This document shows, one piece after another, positions 9,414 through 17,582 of a DNA stretch of 64,000 nucleotides (position 1 is the first letter of the stretch; every line of letters starts with the position of its first letter). The stretch spans positions 190,801-254,800 of the forward strand of contig NZ_JAVHXC010000006.1 in assembly GCF_032248695.1 (NCBI RefSeq), read 5' to 3'. A program made the position numbers and the translations under genes. The notes beneath the pieces are model-generated. The model did no database searches, was not told the origin of the DNA, and worked only from the letters and a program-made list of their open reading frames with translations. The stretch comes from Dietzia sp032248695. GTDB taxonomy: Bacteria; Actinomycetota; Actinomycetes; Mycobacteriales; Mycobacteriaceae.

Positions 9414-10195
9414 TGGGTCTCCTGGGGGCGGCCGGCGGCGGCGGGGTCGAGTTCGGCCAGCGCGCGGGCGTGGTCGTCGGGGGTGGTGATCTTGAACGCG
9501 AGCGGGTCTCCGGCGACGGTGGCGACGCGCCCGCCGACGCGTTCGACGAGGCCGGCGTCGTCGGTGGCGACGTCCCCGGCGGCGTCGTAGGCCGCGAGCA
9601 GGACGTCGGGCGCGAAGCCCTGCGGGGTCTGGACGGCCCGGAGGGTCGCGCGGTCGGGGGTGCCCACGACGTAGCCGGCGGCGTCGACCTGTTTGACGGT
9701 GTCGACGACCGGGAGGACGGGCACCACGGCGACCTCGCCGCCGCGGACGGCCTCGACGACGCGCCGGACGGGCGCGGCGGGGGTGAGGCACCGGGCGGCG
9801 TCGTGGACCAGGAGGACGTCGTAGGCGACCGGGTGGGCGGCGGTGAGCGCCGCGAGTCCGTTGCGCACCGAGTCGGTGCGCTCCGCGCCCCCGGTGGCGA
9901 CGACGACGAGGTGGTCGTCGTCCCGCAGGTGGGCGAGCTCGGACTCGGCCGGACCGACGCGGTCGGCGGGCACCACCACCACGACGTCGTCGACGACACC
10001 CGAGGCCAGCAGGCCGGCGACGGCCCGCTCGAGCATGGTGCGGCCGTGGAGGTCGACGAACGCCTTCGGCAGGCCCGCGCCGAGCCGGACGCCGGATCCG
10101 GCCGCGGGGACGACGGCGGCCACCCTGCCCGTGTGGGCGGGGTGGCCGTCGATGCCGGAGCCGGTCACGGCCCCGGGGGCGTCATGCGGCGCCAT
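9410..10195 (-). CDS. ispD: 2-C-methyl-D-erythritol 4-phosphate cytidylyltransferase
   Basis: IspD transfers CMP to methylerythritol phosphate, the step two before IspF. The nucleotide-binding start VAAVVPAAGSGVRLG is followed by LPKAFVDLHGRTML, the GGAERTDSVRNGL loop and VLVHDAARC. The tail DPLAFKITTPDDHARA is typical. An extension of about 25 residues precedes the core; a downstream start cannot be excluded. It lies 33 nt downstream of carD in the order carD-ispD-ispF-cysS-rlmB known from mycobacteria. Confidence 0.95.
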   Translation of the reverse strand: MAPHDAPGAVTGSGIDGHPAHTGRVAAVVPAAGSGVRLGAGLPKAFVDLHGRTMLERAVAGLLASGVVDDVVVVVPADRVGPAESELAHLRDDDHLVVVATGGAERTDSVRNGLAALTAAHPVAYDVLLVHDAARCLTPAAPVRRVVEAVRGGEVAVVPVLPVVDTVKQVDAAGYVVGTPDRATLRAVQTPQGFAPDVLLAAYDAAGDVATDDAGLVERVGGRVATVAGDPLAFKITTPDDHARALAELDPAAAGRPQETQ

Positions 10196-10228
10196 ACCGT
10201 CGCGTGGTCGACAGTCCGATGCCGGACG

Positions 10229-10723
10229 TCACGCCGGGGCGGCGGAGCCCAGCACCTCGTCGAGGAGGGCGCCCGCGCGGTCCTCGTCGGCACGCTCGGC
10301 GAGCGCGAGCTCACCGACGAGCACCTGACGGGCCTTGGCGAGCATCCGCTTCTCGCCGGCGGACAGGCCGCGGTCGAGGTCGCGGCGCCAGAGGTCGCGG
10401 ACGACCTCGGCCACCTTGTTGACGTCGCCGGAGGCGAGCTTCTCGGCGTTGGCCTTGTAGCGGCGGGACCAGTTGGTGGGCTCCTCCGCGTGCTCCGTGC
10501 GCAGGACCTCGAAGACCTTGTCGAGACCCTCCTGGTCCACGACGTCGCGCACTCCCACGTACTCGGCGTTCTCGGCCGGTACCTTCACCGTGAGGTCGCC
10601 CTGTGAGACCTTGAGGACGAGGTATTCCTTCTCGGTGCCCTTGACCGTCCGCATCTCGATCGCCTGGATGGTGGCGGCGCCGTGATGCGGGTAGACGACG
10701 GTGTCGCCGACCTTGAACTCCAT
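10229..10723 (-). CDS. carD: CarD-family RNA polymerase-binding transcription regulator
   Basis: CarD binds the beta subunit of RNA polymerase and stabilises open promoter complexes, chiefly at rRNA promoters. The N-terminal Tudor-like domain opens MEFKVGDTVVYPHHG, and the helical DNA-binding domain carries Trp85 (NWSRRYKAN), the residue that wedges into the minor groove in mycobacterial CarD. The length of 164 residues matches. A strong ribosome site AGGGGAAAG lies upstream of the ATG. It is the first gene of the MEP/cysS operon. Confidence 0.97.
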   Translation of the reverse strand: MEFKVGDTVVYPHHGAATIQAIEMRTVKGTEKEYLVLKVSQGDLTVKVPAENAEYVGVRDVVDQEGLDKVFEVLRTEHAEEPTNWSRRYKANAEKLASGDVNKVAEVVRDLWRRDLDRGLSAGEKRMLAKARQVLVGELALAERADEDRAGALLDEVLGSAAPA

Positions 10724-10750
10724 GAGTGGCTTTCCCCTTTCGACTGACCT

Positions 10751-10759
10751 ATCTTAGCA
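10751..10759 (-). promoter_or_regulatory. Extended -10 promoter element of carD
   Basis: On the minus strand the sequence reads TGCTAAGAT, an extended -10 (TGN plus a TANNNT hexamer), 27 nt before the carD start codon. The -35 region (AAAACG) is poor, which an extended -10 would tolerate. Confidence 0.5.
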
Positions 10760-10920
10760 CGCCCTCAGTGCAGGCGTTTTCCGTTTGCGCAGGTCAGCAA
10801 CCTAAGCGGGCTTTCGGGGCGATCCCAGGGGTGTGGCGCGGCCACTCTGGCGCAGGTCCGGAGCGGCCGTGGACTACGATGAGACCGGCCTGAGAGACGA
10901 CCATCCCCGAGGAGCCTGAC

Positions 10921-11490
10921 GTGACTTCACCGAACACCGGCCTGCGCCGCACCGCGCTCGTAGTCCTGGCCGTGGGCGCCGCCCTCGGGGCGTCGGCCTG
11001 CAGCGCCGGTCAGGTCTCCCAGACCGCGAACCAGGTCGCCGCGGTCGACGGTGGACGCGGTGCCGTCGGCGATCTCGCGGTCAACGACCTGCAGGTGGTC
11101 GTCCCCGAGAACGGCGGCCAGGCCCGCGTTGGGTTCGTCGCCTCGTTCAGCGGGTACGGCCTCGGGGAGCCCGTCTCCCTCGACTCGGTCGAGATCGACG
11201 GCACGCCCGTCCAGCTCGGCCAGACGCAGCCGCTGGAGCGTGGCTGCTCGATCGTCGTCGACGCGCGGGAGAACGCGGAGCCGGCGCCGGTCGAGGGCGT
11301 GTGCGTCGAGCAGACCACCGCCACCCTGCCCTCCTCGGACAACCTCGACCTCGGCACCTCCGTGCCCGCCACCGTGACGTTCTCCACGGGCGACCGGATC
11401 GAGACCCAGGCCGCCGTCGTCGGCGAGCTCGTCGAGGCCGGCGAGTACGTCCGCCCGACGGAGTTCGTCGGCGAGTCCGAGGGGCACTGA
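10921..11490 (+). CDS. lpqE: LpqE-like putative lipoprotein
   Basis: This is a predicted cell-envelope lipoprotein of unknown function. It has a basic start, a hydrophobic stretch from about residue 12 and a lipobox ASAC with Cys27. The mature part is a single beta-rich domain including VNDLQVVVP and a Cys pair (RGCSIVV, EGVCVEQ) that may form a disulfide. Divergence from carD is the Rv3583c/Rv3584 arrangement of mycobacteria, which supports the lpqE name. GAGGAG lies 6 nt upstream of the GTG and a TACGAT -10 is at 10875-10880. In M. tuberculosis radA follows; here disA comes next. Confidence 0.75.
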   Translation: MTSPNTGLRRTALVVLAVGAALGASACSAGQVSQTANQVAAVDGGRGAVGDLAVNDLQVVVPENGGQARVGFVASFSGYGLGEPVSLDSVEIDGTPVQLGQTQPLERGCSIVVDARENAEPAPVEGVCVEQTTATLPSSDNLDLGTSVPATVTFSTGDRIETQAAVVGELVEAGEYVRPTEFVGESEGH

Positions 11491-11542
11491 CACGTCCGCC
11501 CTCTCCGCCCGCTCGGCCGACGGGTCGCCGCTGGACCCCGAG

Positions 11543-12601
11543 ATGCGCGCCGTCCTGCGCCGTCTCGCCCCGGGCACCGAGCTCCGTGACGCACTGGACC
11601 GGATCCGCCGTAGCGGGACCGGTGGCCTCGTCGTGCTGGGCGACGATCCCGGCGTCCAGGCCGTCTGCGACGGCGGCGTGGACCTCGACGTGGAGTTCAC
11701 CCCCGCCCGCCTGCGGGAACTGAGCAAGATGGACGGCGCGGTGGTGCTGTCGACCGACGGGTCGCGGATCACCCGCGCCAACGTCCACCTCGTCCCGGAC
11801 CCCTCCCTGCCCGCCGTCGAGACCGGCACCCGTCACCGCGCGGCCGAACGCACCGCCGCGCACACCGGCGTGCCCACCGTGGCCGTCTCCGCGTCCATGA
11901 CCACCGTCACCGTCTACGCCGGCGGCCTGGCCCGCGTGCTCGCCGACCCGGTGGTCCTGCTCGCACGCGCCGACCAGACCGTCGCGACCATGGAGCGCCA
12001 CGGCGCCCGCGCCGCCCGTGCCCGCACCCGGCTCGACCGGGCCGAACTGGGCGACTACGCGTCGGTCCGTGACGTGGTGACCATGGCCCAGCGGCTCCTG
12101 CGCCTCGAGCGGCTGGGCGCCGAGCTCGCCGAACTCACCGTGGAGATGGGCGAGTACGGGCGACAGACCGCCCTCCAGCTGGAGGAGCTGCTGTCCGACA
12201 CCCCGGACGAGCTCCGGGGCCTGGTCGCGGACCACCTGCGGGTGGAGACCGTCGACGGGGACCCCCGCACGGCCCCCACGCCTGAACAGATCGACGCCGG
12301 GCTGGAGCGCCTCGCCGCGCTGTCCGACGCCGATCTGCTGCTGCCGGCGCCCGTGGCCCGATGTCTGGGGCTGCCGGCCGAGCCCGAGGACCTCGACGAA
12401 CACGTCACGGCGCGCGGGTACCGCATGCTCACGCATATCCCGCGGCTGCGGCCGGTGCAGATCACGGCGCTGGTGGAGCGGTTCGGTTCGGTCCCGGCGC
12501 TGCTCGCGGCCGAGCAGTCGGACTTCGCGGACGTCGAGGGCGTGGGCGCACTGTGGGCGCGGCACGTCCGCCAGCGCCTCACCGGCCTCGACATCATCTG
12601 A
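11543..12601 (+). CDS. disA: DNA-integrity scanning protein DisA, diadenylate cyclase
   Basis: DisA condenses two ATP into cyclic di-AMP and scans for branched DNA. The catalytic DAC domain (residues about 1-135) has the DGA motif at 64-66 (KMDGAVVLS) and the RHR motif at 97-99 (GTRHRAAERT). A helical linker follows, and a C-terminal helix-hairpin-helix domain ends with RLRPVQITALVERFG and DFADVEGVGALWARHVR. The length of 352 residues is standard. ATG 11543 is the first usable start. The radA gene that normally precedes disA in mycobacteria is not here. Confidence 0.95.
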   Translation: MRAVLRRLAPGTELRDALDRIRRSGTGGLVVLGDDPGVQAVCDGGVDLDVEFTPARLRELSKMDGAVVLSTDGSRITRANVHLVPDPSLPAVETGTRHRAAERTAAHTGVPTVAVSASMTTVTVYAGGLARVLADPVVLLARADQTVATMERHGARAARARTRLDRAELGDYASVRDVVTMAQRLLRLERLGAELAELTVEMGEYGRQTALQLEELLSDTPDELRGLVADHLRVETVDGDPRTAPTPEQIDAGLERLAALSDADLLLPAPVARCLGLPAEPEDLDEHVTARGYRMLTHIPRLRPVQITALVERFGSVPALLAAEQSDFADVEGVGALWARHVRQRLTGLDII

Positions 12602-12682
12602 CCCGGGGGCGTCGGCCGACCCGGCCCGGCGGGAGCCCCGGCCCACGCGCTGATCGCGCTACTTGCGCCGGTCGCTCGGGGA

Positions 12683-13342
12683 TCAGGACTCGGGCGCCTC
12701 GACCACGTTGAACGTGGAGGCCGGGCTGAAGACGTTCCCGACCAGCGCGTACACCTGGTACGCACCCACCTCGACCGGCGTGCGGTCCGCCTCGGAGCAG
12801 GCGCCCTCCGCCGAGCGGCGACCGGTCCAGTCGATCTGGCGCGGCTCCGGCTCGTCGGGGCGCAGCTCGACCTCGTCCTCGTCCCGCGGGGTCGTGCAGT
12901 CGATGCTGGACCACACCTTGGAGTTGTCGTCCAGGCGGTACACCTCGAACGACAGCGGCGCCTCCGACAGGTCCCGGTCACACGTGGTGTCCGAGACGTT
13001 GACGATGTTGACGAAGAAGCGGACGTCCTCCCCCACCGGCACGTTCGGCTCCGCGGGCCACACGTCCAGCCGCAGGTCCTCGTCCGCACACCGGCCCCGC
13101 GAGGCGCCGCCGTCGTCCTCACGCGAGGACGTCTCGGTGGACGAGGTCTCCGAGGTGGTCAGCGCCGCCGTCGAGCCCGCATCGCCACCGTCGGCGGTCT
13201 CCTGGGTGTCCGTCCCCGAGTCCCTCGACGCCAGGACGAGCGCCAGCACCACGACGAGGGCGGCGACGACCGCGACGACCACCGCGGCGACGCGGCGACG
13301 CACATAGACTTCACGCGGAAGGGGGCCCTGGGGTTCGTGCAC
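12683..13342 (-). CDS. Putative membrane-anchored secreted protein (Rv3587c-like)
   Basis: The protein has 219 residues. The cytosolic N-terminus (PREVYVRRRVAA) is followed by one transmembrane segment at about 17-39, then a Ser/Thr/Asp-rich linker (about 45-80) and an extracellular beta-rich domain starting GRCADEDLRLDVWP. Four Cys in the domain probably form disulfides. The position between disA and the beta-carbonic anhydrase, on the minus strand, equals Rv3587c of M. tuberculosis. Function unknown; a role in the envelope is inferred from topology only. Confidence 0.75.
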   Translation of the reverse strand: MHEPQGPLPREVYVRRRVAAVVVAVVAALVVVLALVLASRDSGTDTQETADGGDAGSTAALTTSETSSTETSSREDDGGASRGRCADEDLRLDVWPAEPNVPVGEDVRFFVNIVNVSDTTCDRDLSEAPLSFEVYRLDDNSKVWSSIDCTTPRDEDEVELRPDEPEPRQIDWTGRRSAEGACSEADRTPVEVGAYQVYALVGNVFSPASTFNVVEAPES

Positions 13343-13426
13343 GGGCCCAACTCTAGAGCCGAGCCCGCGCCCGCCGGACCTGCGGCGCGGCGTGTCCCCC
13401 AGACCGCGCCGCGGGTGCGCGAGACG

Positions 13427-14080
13427 CTAGACCGCGACCATCTCCTCGCCCGGGCCGTGCGGGGTGTCCTGGACGTCCCCGATGGCGCTGCGGAGGTACG
13501 CGTGACCGTCGGAGAGCTTGTAGGTGACCCCCACGATCGCCAGCCGGCCCTCGTCGACCCTGTCGCTGATGATCTTCGACCGCTGCTTGAGCAGTTCACC
13601 CGTCTCCAGCACGTGGCGCGCCTCGAAGTCGTCGGTCGTGCTCAGACCCTCGCGACGGCCGTTGAGGATGGACGGCGAGACCTTCTCGACCACGTCACGC
13701 AGGAAGCCGGGCGGGATCTCCCCTGTCTCCAGCGCATCGGTGGTGGCCTTGACCGCACCGCAGCTGTCGTGGCCCAGGACGACGATCAGCGGCGTGTCGA
13801 GCACGTGCACCGCGTACTCGATCGAGCCCAGGACCGCGGTGTCGATGATGTGACCCGCGGTGCGGATGACGAACAGGTCGCCCAGGCCCTGGTCGAAGAT
13901 GATCTCGGCCGCCACCCGCGAATCGGAACACCCGAACAGCACCGCCTTGGGATGCTGCGCGGCGACGAGCTTCTCCCGCCGCTCGGTATTCTGGCTCGGA
14001 TGACGCATCTGGCCCTCGACGAACCGGTGGTTGCCGTCGCGCAGCGAGGCCCAGGCACTGATCGGGTTGGTATGAGGCAT
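13427..14080 (-). CDS. Beta-class carbonic anhydrase
   Basis: This cytosolic enzyme interconverts CO2 and bicarbonate. The zinc ligands are Cys51 (FGCSDSR, with the Asp53/Arg55 dyad), His104 and Cys107 (VVLGHDSCGA). The length is 217 residues. It corresponds by position to Rv3588c (canB). It is transcribed away from mutY, with start codons only a few tens of bases apart, so the promoters overlap. Confidence 0.93.
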   Translation of the reverse strand: MPHTNPISAWASLRDGNHRFVEGQMRHPSQNTERREKLVAAQHPKAVLFGCSDSRVAAEIIFDQGLGDLFVIRTAGHIIDTAVLGSIEYAVHVLDTPLIVVLGHDSCGAVKATTDALETGEIPPGFLRDVVEKVSPSILNGRREGLSTTDDFEARHVLETGELLKQRSKIISDRVDEGRLAIVGVTYKLSDGHAYLRSAIGDVQDTPHGPGEEMVAV

Positions 14081-14118
14081 GGCTCATATTGTGCACCGCG
14101 ACCCGCGGGGGCCGGACG

Positions 14119-14985
14119 TTGACCTCCGTCGACACCCCGTCCCTGCTCGCCTGGTTCGCACGCGCCGGCCGCCCCCTGCCCTGGCGCTCCCCCGACACCG
14201 GCGCGTGGGAGATCCTGCTGTGCGAGGTCATGAGCCAGCAGACCCCCGTCGCCCGGGTCGAACCCGTGTGGCGCGCCTGGCTCGACCGCTGGCCCGGCCC
14301 CGCGGAACTCGCCGCCGCGGCCCCCGCCGACGTCATCCGCATGTGGGGCAAGCTCGGCTATCCCCGCCGCGCGCTCCGGCTCCGGGAATGCGCACTCGTC
14401 GTCGTCGACACCCATGGCGGCCGGGTACCCCACGACGTCGACGAGCTCCTCGCCCTGCCCGGCGTCGGTGACTACACCGCGCGCGCCGTCGCCTGCTTCG
14501 CCCACGGACAGCGCGTGCCCGTCGTCGACACCAACGTGCGACGCGTCGTCGCCCGGGCCGTGCGCGGCGACGCCGAGGCCGGCCCCCCGTCCACCCGACG
14601 CGACCTCGCCGCCGTGGAGGCCCTCCTGCCCGCCGACCGCGAGCAGGCGGTGGCGTTCTCCATCGCGGTCATGGAGCTCGGCGCGCTCGTCTGCACCGCC
14701 CGCTCGCCGCGCTGCGACGACTGCCCGCTGGCCACGTCCTGCGCCTGGCTCGCCGCCGGCCGGCCCGAGTGGGACGGACCCCGCCGCAGGGTTCAGACCT
14801 TCGCCGGCACCGACCGGCAGGTGCGCGGTCTCCTCCTCGACGTCCTGCGCGACGGCGACGGCACCGCACCCCGCGCGGCCCTGGACGCCGTCTGGCCCGA
14901 CCCCGTCCAACGCGACCGCGCACTGGACTCCCTGCTCATCGACGGGTTGGTCGTCCGCGCCGGCGGGCACTACTCCCTCCCCTGA
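14119..14985 (+). CDS. mutY: A/G-specific adenine DNA glycosylase MutY
   Basis: MutY removes adenine mispaired with 8-oxoguanine. It has the helix-hairpin-helix LPGVGDYTARAVACFA followed by VVDTNVRRV, whose Asp is catalytic. The [4Fe-4S] loop is C-x6-C-x2-C-x5-C (CTARSPRCDDCPLATSC). The catalytic Glu lies in the early ILLCEVMSQQTPVARV. It is a short actinobacterial form of about 288 residues whose C-terminal part lacks an obvious NUDIX-like MutT domain. The start is uncertain: TTG 14119 with GGGGGCC upstream, or TTG 14089, which would add ten residues. Confidence 0.9.
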   Translation: MTSVDTPSLLAWFARAGRPLPWRSPDTGAWEILLCEVMSQQTPVARVEPVWRAWLDRWPGPAELAAAAPADVIRMWGKLGYPRRALRLRECALVVVDTHGGRVPHDVDELLALPGVGDYTARAVACFAHGQRVPVVDTNVRRVVARAVRGDAEAGPPSTRRDLAAVEALLPADREQAVAFSIAVMELGALVCTARSPRCDDCPLATSCAWLAAGRPEWDGPRRRVQTFAGTDRQVRGLLLDVLRDGDGTAPRAALDAVWPDPVQRDRALDSLLIDGLVVRAGGHYSLP

Positions 14986-14993
14986 CGCCCGGG

Positions 14994-15012
14994 TGAGGGT
15001 AGGCTCACCTGC
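14994..15012. promoter_or_regulatory. Putative IdeR/DtxR iron box upstream of mhuD
   Basis: TGAGGGTAGGCTCACCTGC matches the DtxR/IdeR consensus TTAGGTTAGSCTAACCTAA at 14 of 19 positions, including the central TAGGCT and both GG/CC contacts. Its last base is adjacent to the ATG at 15013. Iron-loaded regulator here would block either transcription of a leaderless mRNA or access to the start region. Confidence 0.65.
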
Positions 15013-15321
15013 ATGGCAGTCGTGAAGATCAACGCCCTCAACGTCCCGCCGCAGGCCGGCGCCGAGCTCGAGCGCCGCTTCTCCGAGCGCGCGCACACCG
15101 TGGAGAACTCCCCCGGTTTCCTCGGCTTCCAGCTGCTGCGCCCCACCGGCGGGGAGACCCGCTACTTCGTGGTGACCACCTGGGAGGACGAGGAGTCGTT
15201 CGCCGCCTGGCGCGACGGTGACGCCCGGGCCGCCCACGCCGGCCAGCACGGCAAGCCCGTCGCCGCGGGCGCCGACCTGCTGGAGTTCGACGTCGTCATG
15301 GACGTCAAGCCCGCCTCCTGA
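15013..15321 (+). CDS. mhuD: MhuD-type haem-degrading monooxygenase
   Basis: This small ABM-fold enzyme opens haem and releases iron without making CO, as known for M. tuberculosis MhuD. The 102 residues align with MhuD from the first codon. The haem-site residues Asn7, Trp66 and His75 fall at the same numbers as in MhuD, and HTVENSPGFLGFQLLRP is nearly identical to what I recall. The iron box at 14994-15012 indicates iron control. The position after mutY parallels Rv3589/Rv3592. Confidence 0.93.
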   Translation: MAVVKINALNVPPQAGAELERRFSERAHTVENSPGFLGFQLLRPTGGETRYFVVTTWEDEESFAAWRDGDARAAHAGQHGKPVAAGADLLEFDVVMDVKPAS

Positions 15322-15352
15322 GCCGACCCGACCCCGCCGCGCAGCCCCGCGA

Positions 15353-15745
15353 ATGGACCGGATCGCCGAGCAACCGTTCGCCATCGCGTTCAGCACCCTG
15401 TTCGTGATCGTCATGCTCCGGGCCAACGCCACCTACTGGCTCGGCCGGGGCGCGCTCCGCGGCGGGCGGCTCAGCGAACGCTTCGCGCACCGGCTCGAGG
15501 GCCCGACCATGCAGCGCGCCCAGCGCCTGTCCGCCCGCTACGGGGTCGTCGCGGTGCCGCTGTCCTTCCTCACGGTCGGCGTCCAGACCGCCATCAACTT
15601 CAGCGCCGGGTTCACGACGATGCCGCTGCGCCGGTACCTGCCCGCCGTCACCGTGGGGTGCGTGCTCTGGGCCCTGTTGTACTCCACCGTCGGCATGGTC
15701 GGGTGGGCGGCGATCGCCGCCCTGTGGGACCGCGTCACCGGGTGA
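15353..15745 (+). CDS. Small DedA/VTT-domain membrane protein
   Basis: This is a 130-residue integral membrane protein with about three hydrophobic segments. The pattern RYGVVAVPLSFLTVGVQTAINFSAGFTTMPLRRYLPAVTVGCVLWALLYSTVG resembles the C-terminal half of the DedA (VTT) fold, including the re-entrant-loop Arg-rich part, but I quote it here only as segments at residues about 63-115. It is shorter than full DedA proteins (about 200 residues). DedA members are linked to lipid carrier flipping; the role here is unknown. It runs 31 nt behind mhuD and may share its transcript. Confidence 0.65.
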   Translation: MDRIAEQPFAIAFSTLFVIVMLRANATYWLGRGALRGGRLSERFAHRLEGPTMQRAQRLSARYGVVAVPLSFLTVGVQTAINFSAGFTTMPLRRYLPAVTVGCVLWALLYSTVGMVGWAAIAALWDRVTG

Positions 15746-15748
15746 GAC

Positions 15749-15778
15749 CGGCGCCGGTAGCGGGTGAGACCGGCGCCG
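15749..15778. terminator. Hairpin between convergent dedA-like gene and ssuA
   Basis: A 10-bp perfect stem (CGGCGCCGGT) with a 10-nt loop lies between two convergent genes. It has no T-tract, as is usual for high-GC actinobacteria. Confidence 0.45.
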
Positions 15779-15786
15779 CCCGCGGG

Positions 15787-16830
15787 TCAGGGCAGCGGCC
15801 CGACCACCGGCGCCAGGTCCTCCGCGAACCGGTCGTCGGCGAGCTCCGCGACATCGACCGACTCGATCTGACCGTCCTCGGTGAACACGTCGGCGAGTTC
15901 CTGCTCCCGCGCGATCGTGTCGGCCAGCGCCACCGGCTGGCGGGTGCTGCGGCTCTGCGACAGCTGCGCCGCCTCCGGCGTCAGATCCACGGCCTCGCCG
16001 TAGAACCGCGCCCACTCCTCCGGGTTCTCCGCGGTCCACGTCCCCGCCTCCGCGAGGCGCACGAGGAAGTCCGCGATCGCCGTCTGCCGACGCGGATCGG
16101 CGAGCGCGTCATGCGAGGCGAGGCCGAACCAGAACCCGTTCGAGGCCTCGGCCGCGGTGGTGAGGGTCCGCGTCTCGGAGGTCGTCTGCGCGATCGCCGT
16201 GTACGGGTCCCAGATCGCCCACGCGTCGGCGTCGCCGCGCGCGAAGGCCGACCCCGCCTCGGCGGGCTGGAGGAAGACCAGCTCCACCGACTCCGGGTCC
16301 ACCCCCGCCTTCCGCAGCTGCAGCAGCAGGTGACCGTGGGCGGAGGTGCCCTTGGCGACCAGCACCTTGCGGCCCGCGAGATCGGCGACCGACCCGACGT
16401 CGGAGTCCGGGCGGACCAAAATCTGGTCCCCCTCCCCGCCGTTGGCGTACGCGGAGACGATCGACACCCGGGCACCGGCGGCCGCCCCGAACACCGGCGG
16501 GGTGTTACCGGTCACCGCCAGGTCGATCTGGCCCGCGTTGAGGGCCTCGACCTGCGGCGGCCCCGAGGTGAACGTGGAGAACTCGATCTCGTACGGCAGG
16601 TCCTCGAGCTGCCCGGCGGCGGTGAGGATCGCCTCGGTGCCGCCCTTCTGGTCCCCCACCTTGAGCACGAGGTCCGACAGGCCGGCGAGGTCCACGCGCT
16701 CCGGCTCGGGCGCCGCGGCCTCGGAGTCCCGGGTCGCGCACCCCGACACCAGCAGCAGGGCGGCCATGATCAGGGCGAACACCCCGACGAGGAGGCCGGA
16801 ACGGCCCCGGGTCCCGGAGATGACGGTCAT
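15787..16830 (-). CDS. ssuA: Sulfonate ABC transporter substrate-binding lipoprotein (SsuA-like)
   Basis: This NMT1/SsuA-family lipoprotein binds aliphatic sulfonates outside the membrane. The lipobox LVSGC gives Cys31. The mature domain shows LKVGDQKGG, the VEALNAGQIDLAVTGNTPPV hinge region and GDADAWAIWDPYTA, all typical of sulfonate/taurine binding proteins. It is the last gene of the ssuDCBA order on the minus strand and overlaps ssuB in ATGA. The 347-residue length is normal. Confidence 0.9.
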   Translation of the reverse strand: MTVISGTRGRSGLLVGVFALIMAALLLVSGCATRDSEAAAPEPERVDLAGLSDLVLKVGDQKGGTEAILTAAGQLEDLPYEIEFSTFTSGPPQVEALNAGQIDLAVTGNTPPVFGAAAGARVSIVSAYANGGEGDQILVRPDSDVGSVADLAGRKVLVAKGTSAHGHLLLQLRKAGVDPESVELVFLQPAEAGSAFARGDADAWAIWDPYTAIAQTTSETRTLTTAAEASNGFWFGLASHDALADPRRQTAIADFLVRLAEAGTWTAENPEEWARFYGEAVDLTPEAAQLSQSRSTRQPVALADTIAREQELADVFTEDGQIESVDVAELADDRFAEDLAPVVGPLP

Positions 16831-17558
16831 ATCGAGTAGTCCTCTTCTGTGTGCTCGACGCCCAGTGCGTCGAGGAGTGAACGGCGGTGGTGAGCAGTGG
16901 CTCCCCGTCCGCGCGGGTCGTCGATCGTCTCGGTGTGCGCGACCGACCCGCCGTCCAGGACGTGGACCCTGTCGGCCAGGGCGACGGCCTCGTCGACGTC
17001 GTGCGTCACCAGCAGCACGCCGAACCCGTGGTGCTCCCACAGCCGCAGCAACAACGTGTGCATGGTGCGGCGGGTCAACGCGTCGAGCGCGCCGAAGGGC
17101 TCGTCGAGGAGCAGGAGTTCCGGTTCGGCGACGAGGGCGCGGGCCAGCGACGTCCGCTGCGCCTGCCCGCCGGACAGCTGCCCGGGGTAGGCGTCCCCGC
17201 GGCCGCCGAGCCCGACCTCGTCGAGGATGCGCGACACCCTGGAGGCCTTCTCGCCCCGGTCCACCGTCACGCGGTTGAGTCCGTGCAGGACGTTCGCCGC
17301 GACGGTCCGCCAGGGCAGCAGCCGTGCGTCCTGGAAGACCACCGACGGGGCGCCGTCGATGAGCACCTGCCCGTCGTAGTCGCGGTCCAGGCCGGCGAGG
17401 ATGCGCAGCGCGGTGGACTTGCCGCTCCCGCTGCGCCCGAGCAGGGCGACGATGTCCCCGCGGGGGATCTCCAGGTCAAGCCCGTCGAGGACGGTGGTGT
17501 CCCCGAAGCTCTTGGTGAGGCCCCGCAGGGCCCCCGCGGGCGCGAGTGTCGTGGTCAT
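16827..17558 (-). CDS. ssuB: Sulfonate ABC transporter ATP-binding protein (SsuB-like)
   Basis: This is the ATPase of the sulfonate importer. Walker A GRSGSGKS is at residues 41-48, the Q-loop is VVFQDARLLPW, the signature is LSGGQAQRTSLARAL, Walker B is LLLLDEPFGALDA and the switch is LVTHDVDEA. The 243-residue length is typical. It starts 24 nt after the ssuC stop, with a GGAG ribosome site before the ATG. Confidence 0.93.
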   Translation of the reverse strand: MTTTLAPAGALRGLTKSFGDTTVLDGLDLEIPRGDIVALLGRSGSGKSTALRILAGLDRDYDGQVLIDGAPSVVFQDARLLPWRTVAANVLHGLNRVTVDRGEKASRVSRILDEVGLGGRGDAYPGQLSGGQAQRTSLARALVAEPELLLLDEPFGALDALTRRTMHTLLLRLWEHHGFGVLLVTHDVDEAVALADRVHVLDGGSVAHTETIDDPRGRGATAHHRRSLLDALGVEHTEEDYSI

Positions 17559-17582
17559 GTTCGTGCTCCTGGGACTGGCGGG

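Noticed and set aside
12602..12682. Terminator between disA and the convergent secreted-protein gene
   Set aside because: Several GC-rich inverted fragments exist, but none gives a continuous stem as good as the other hairpins.
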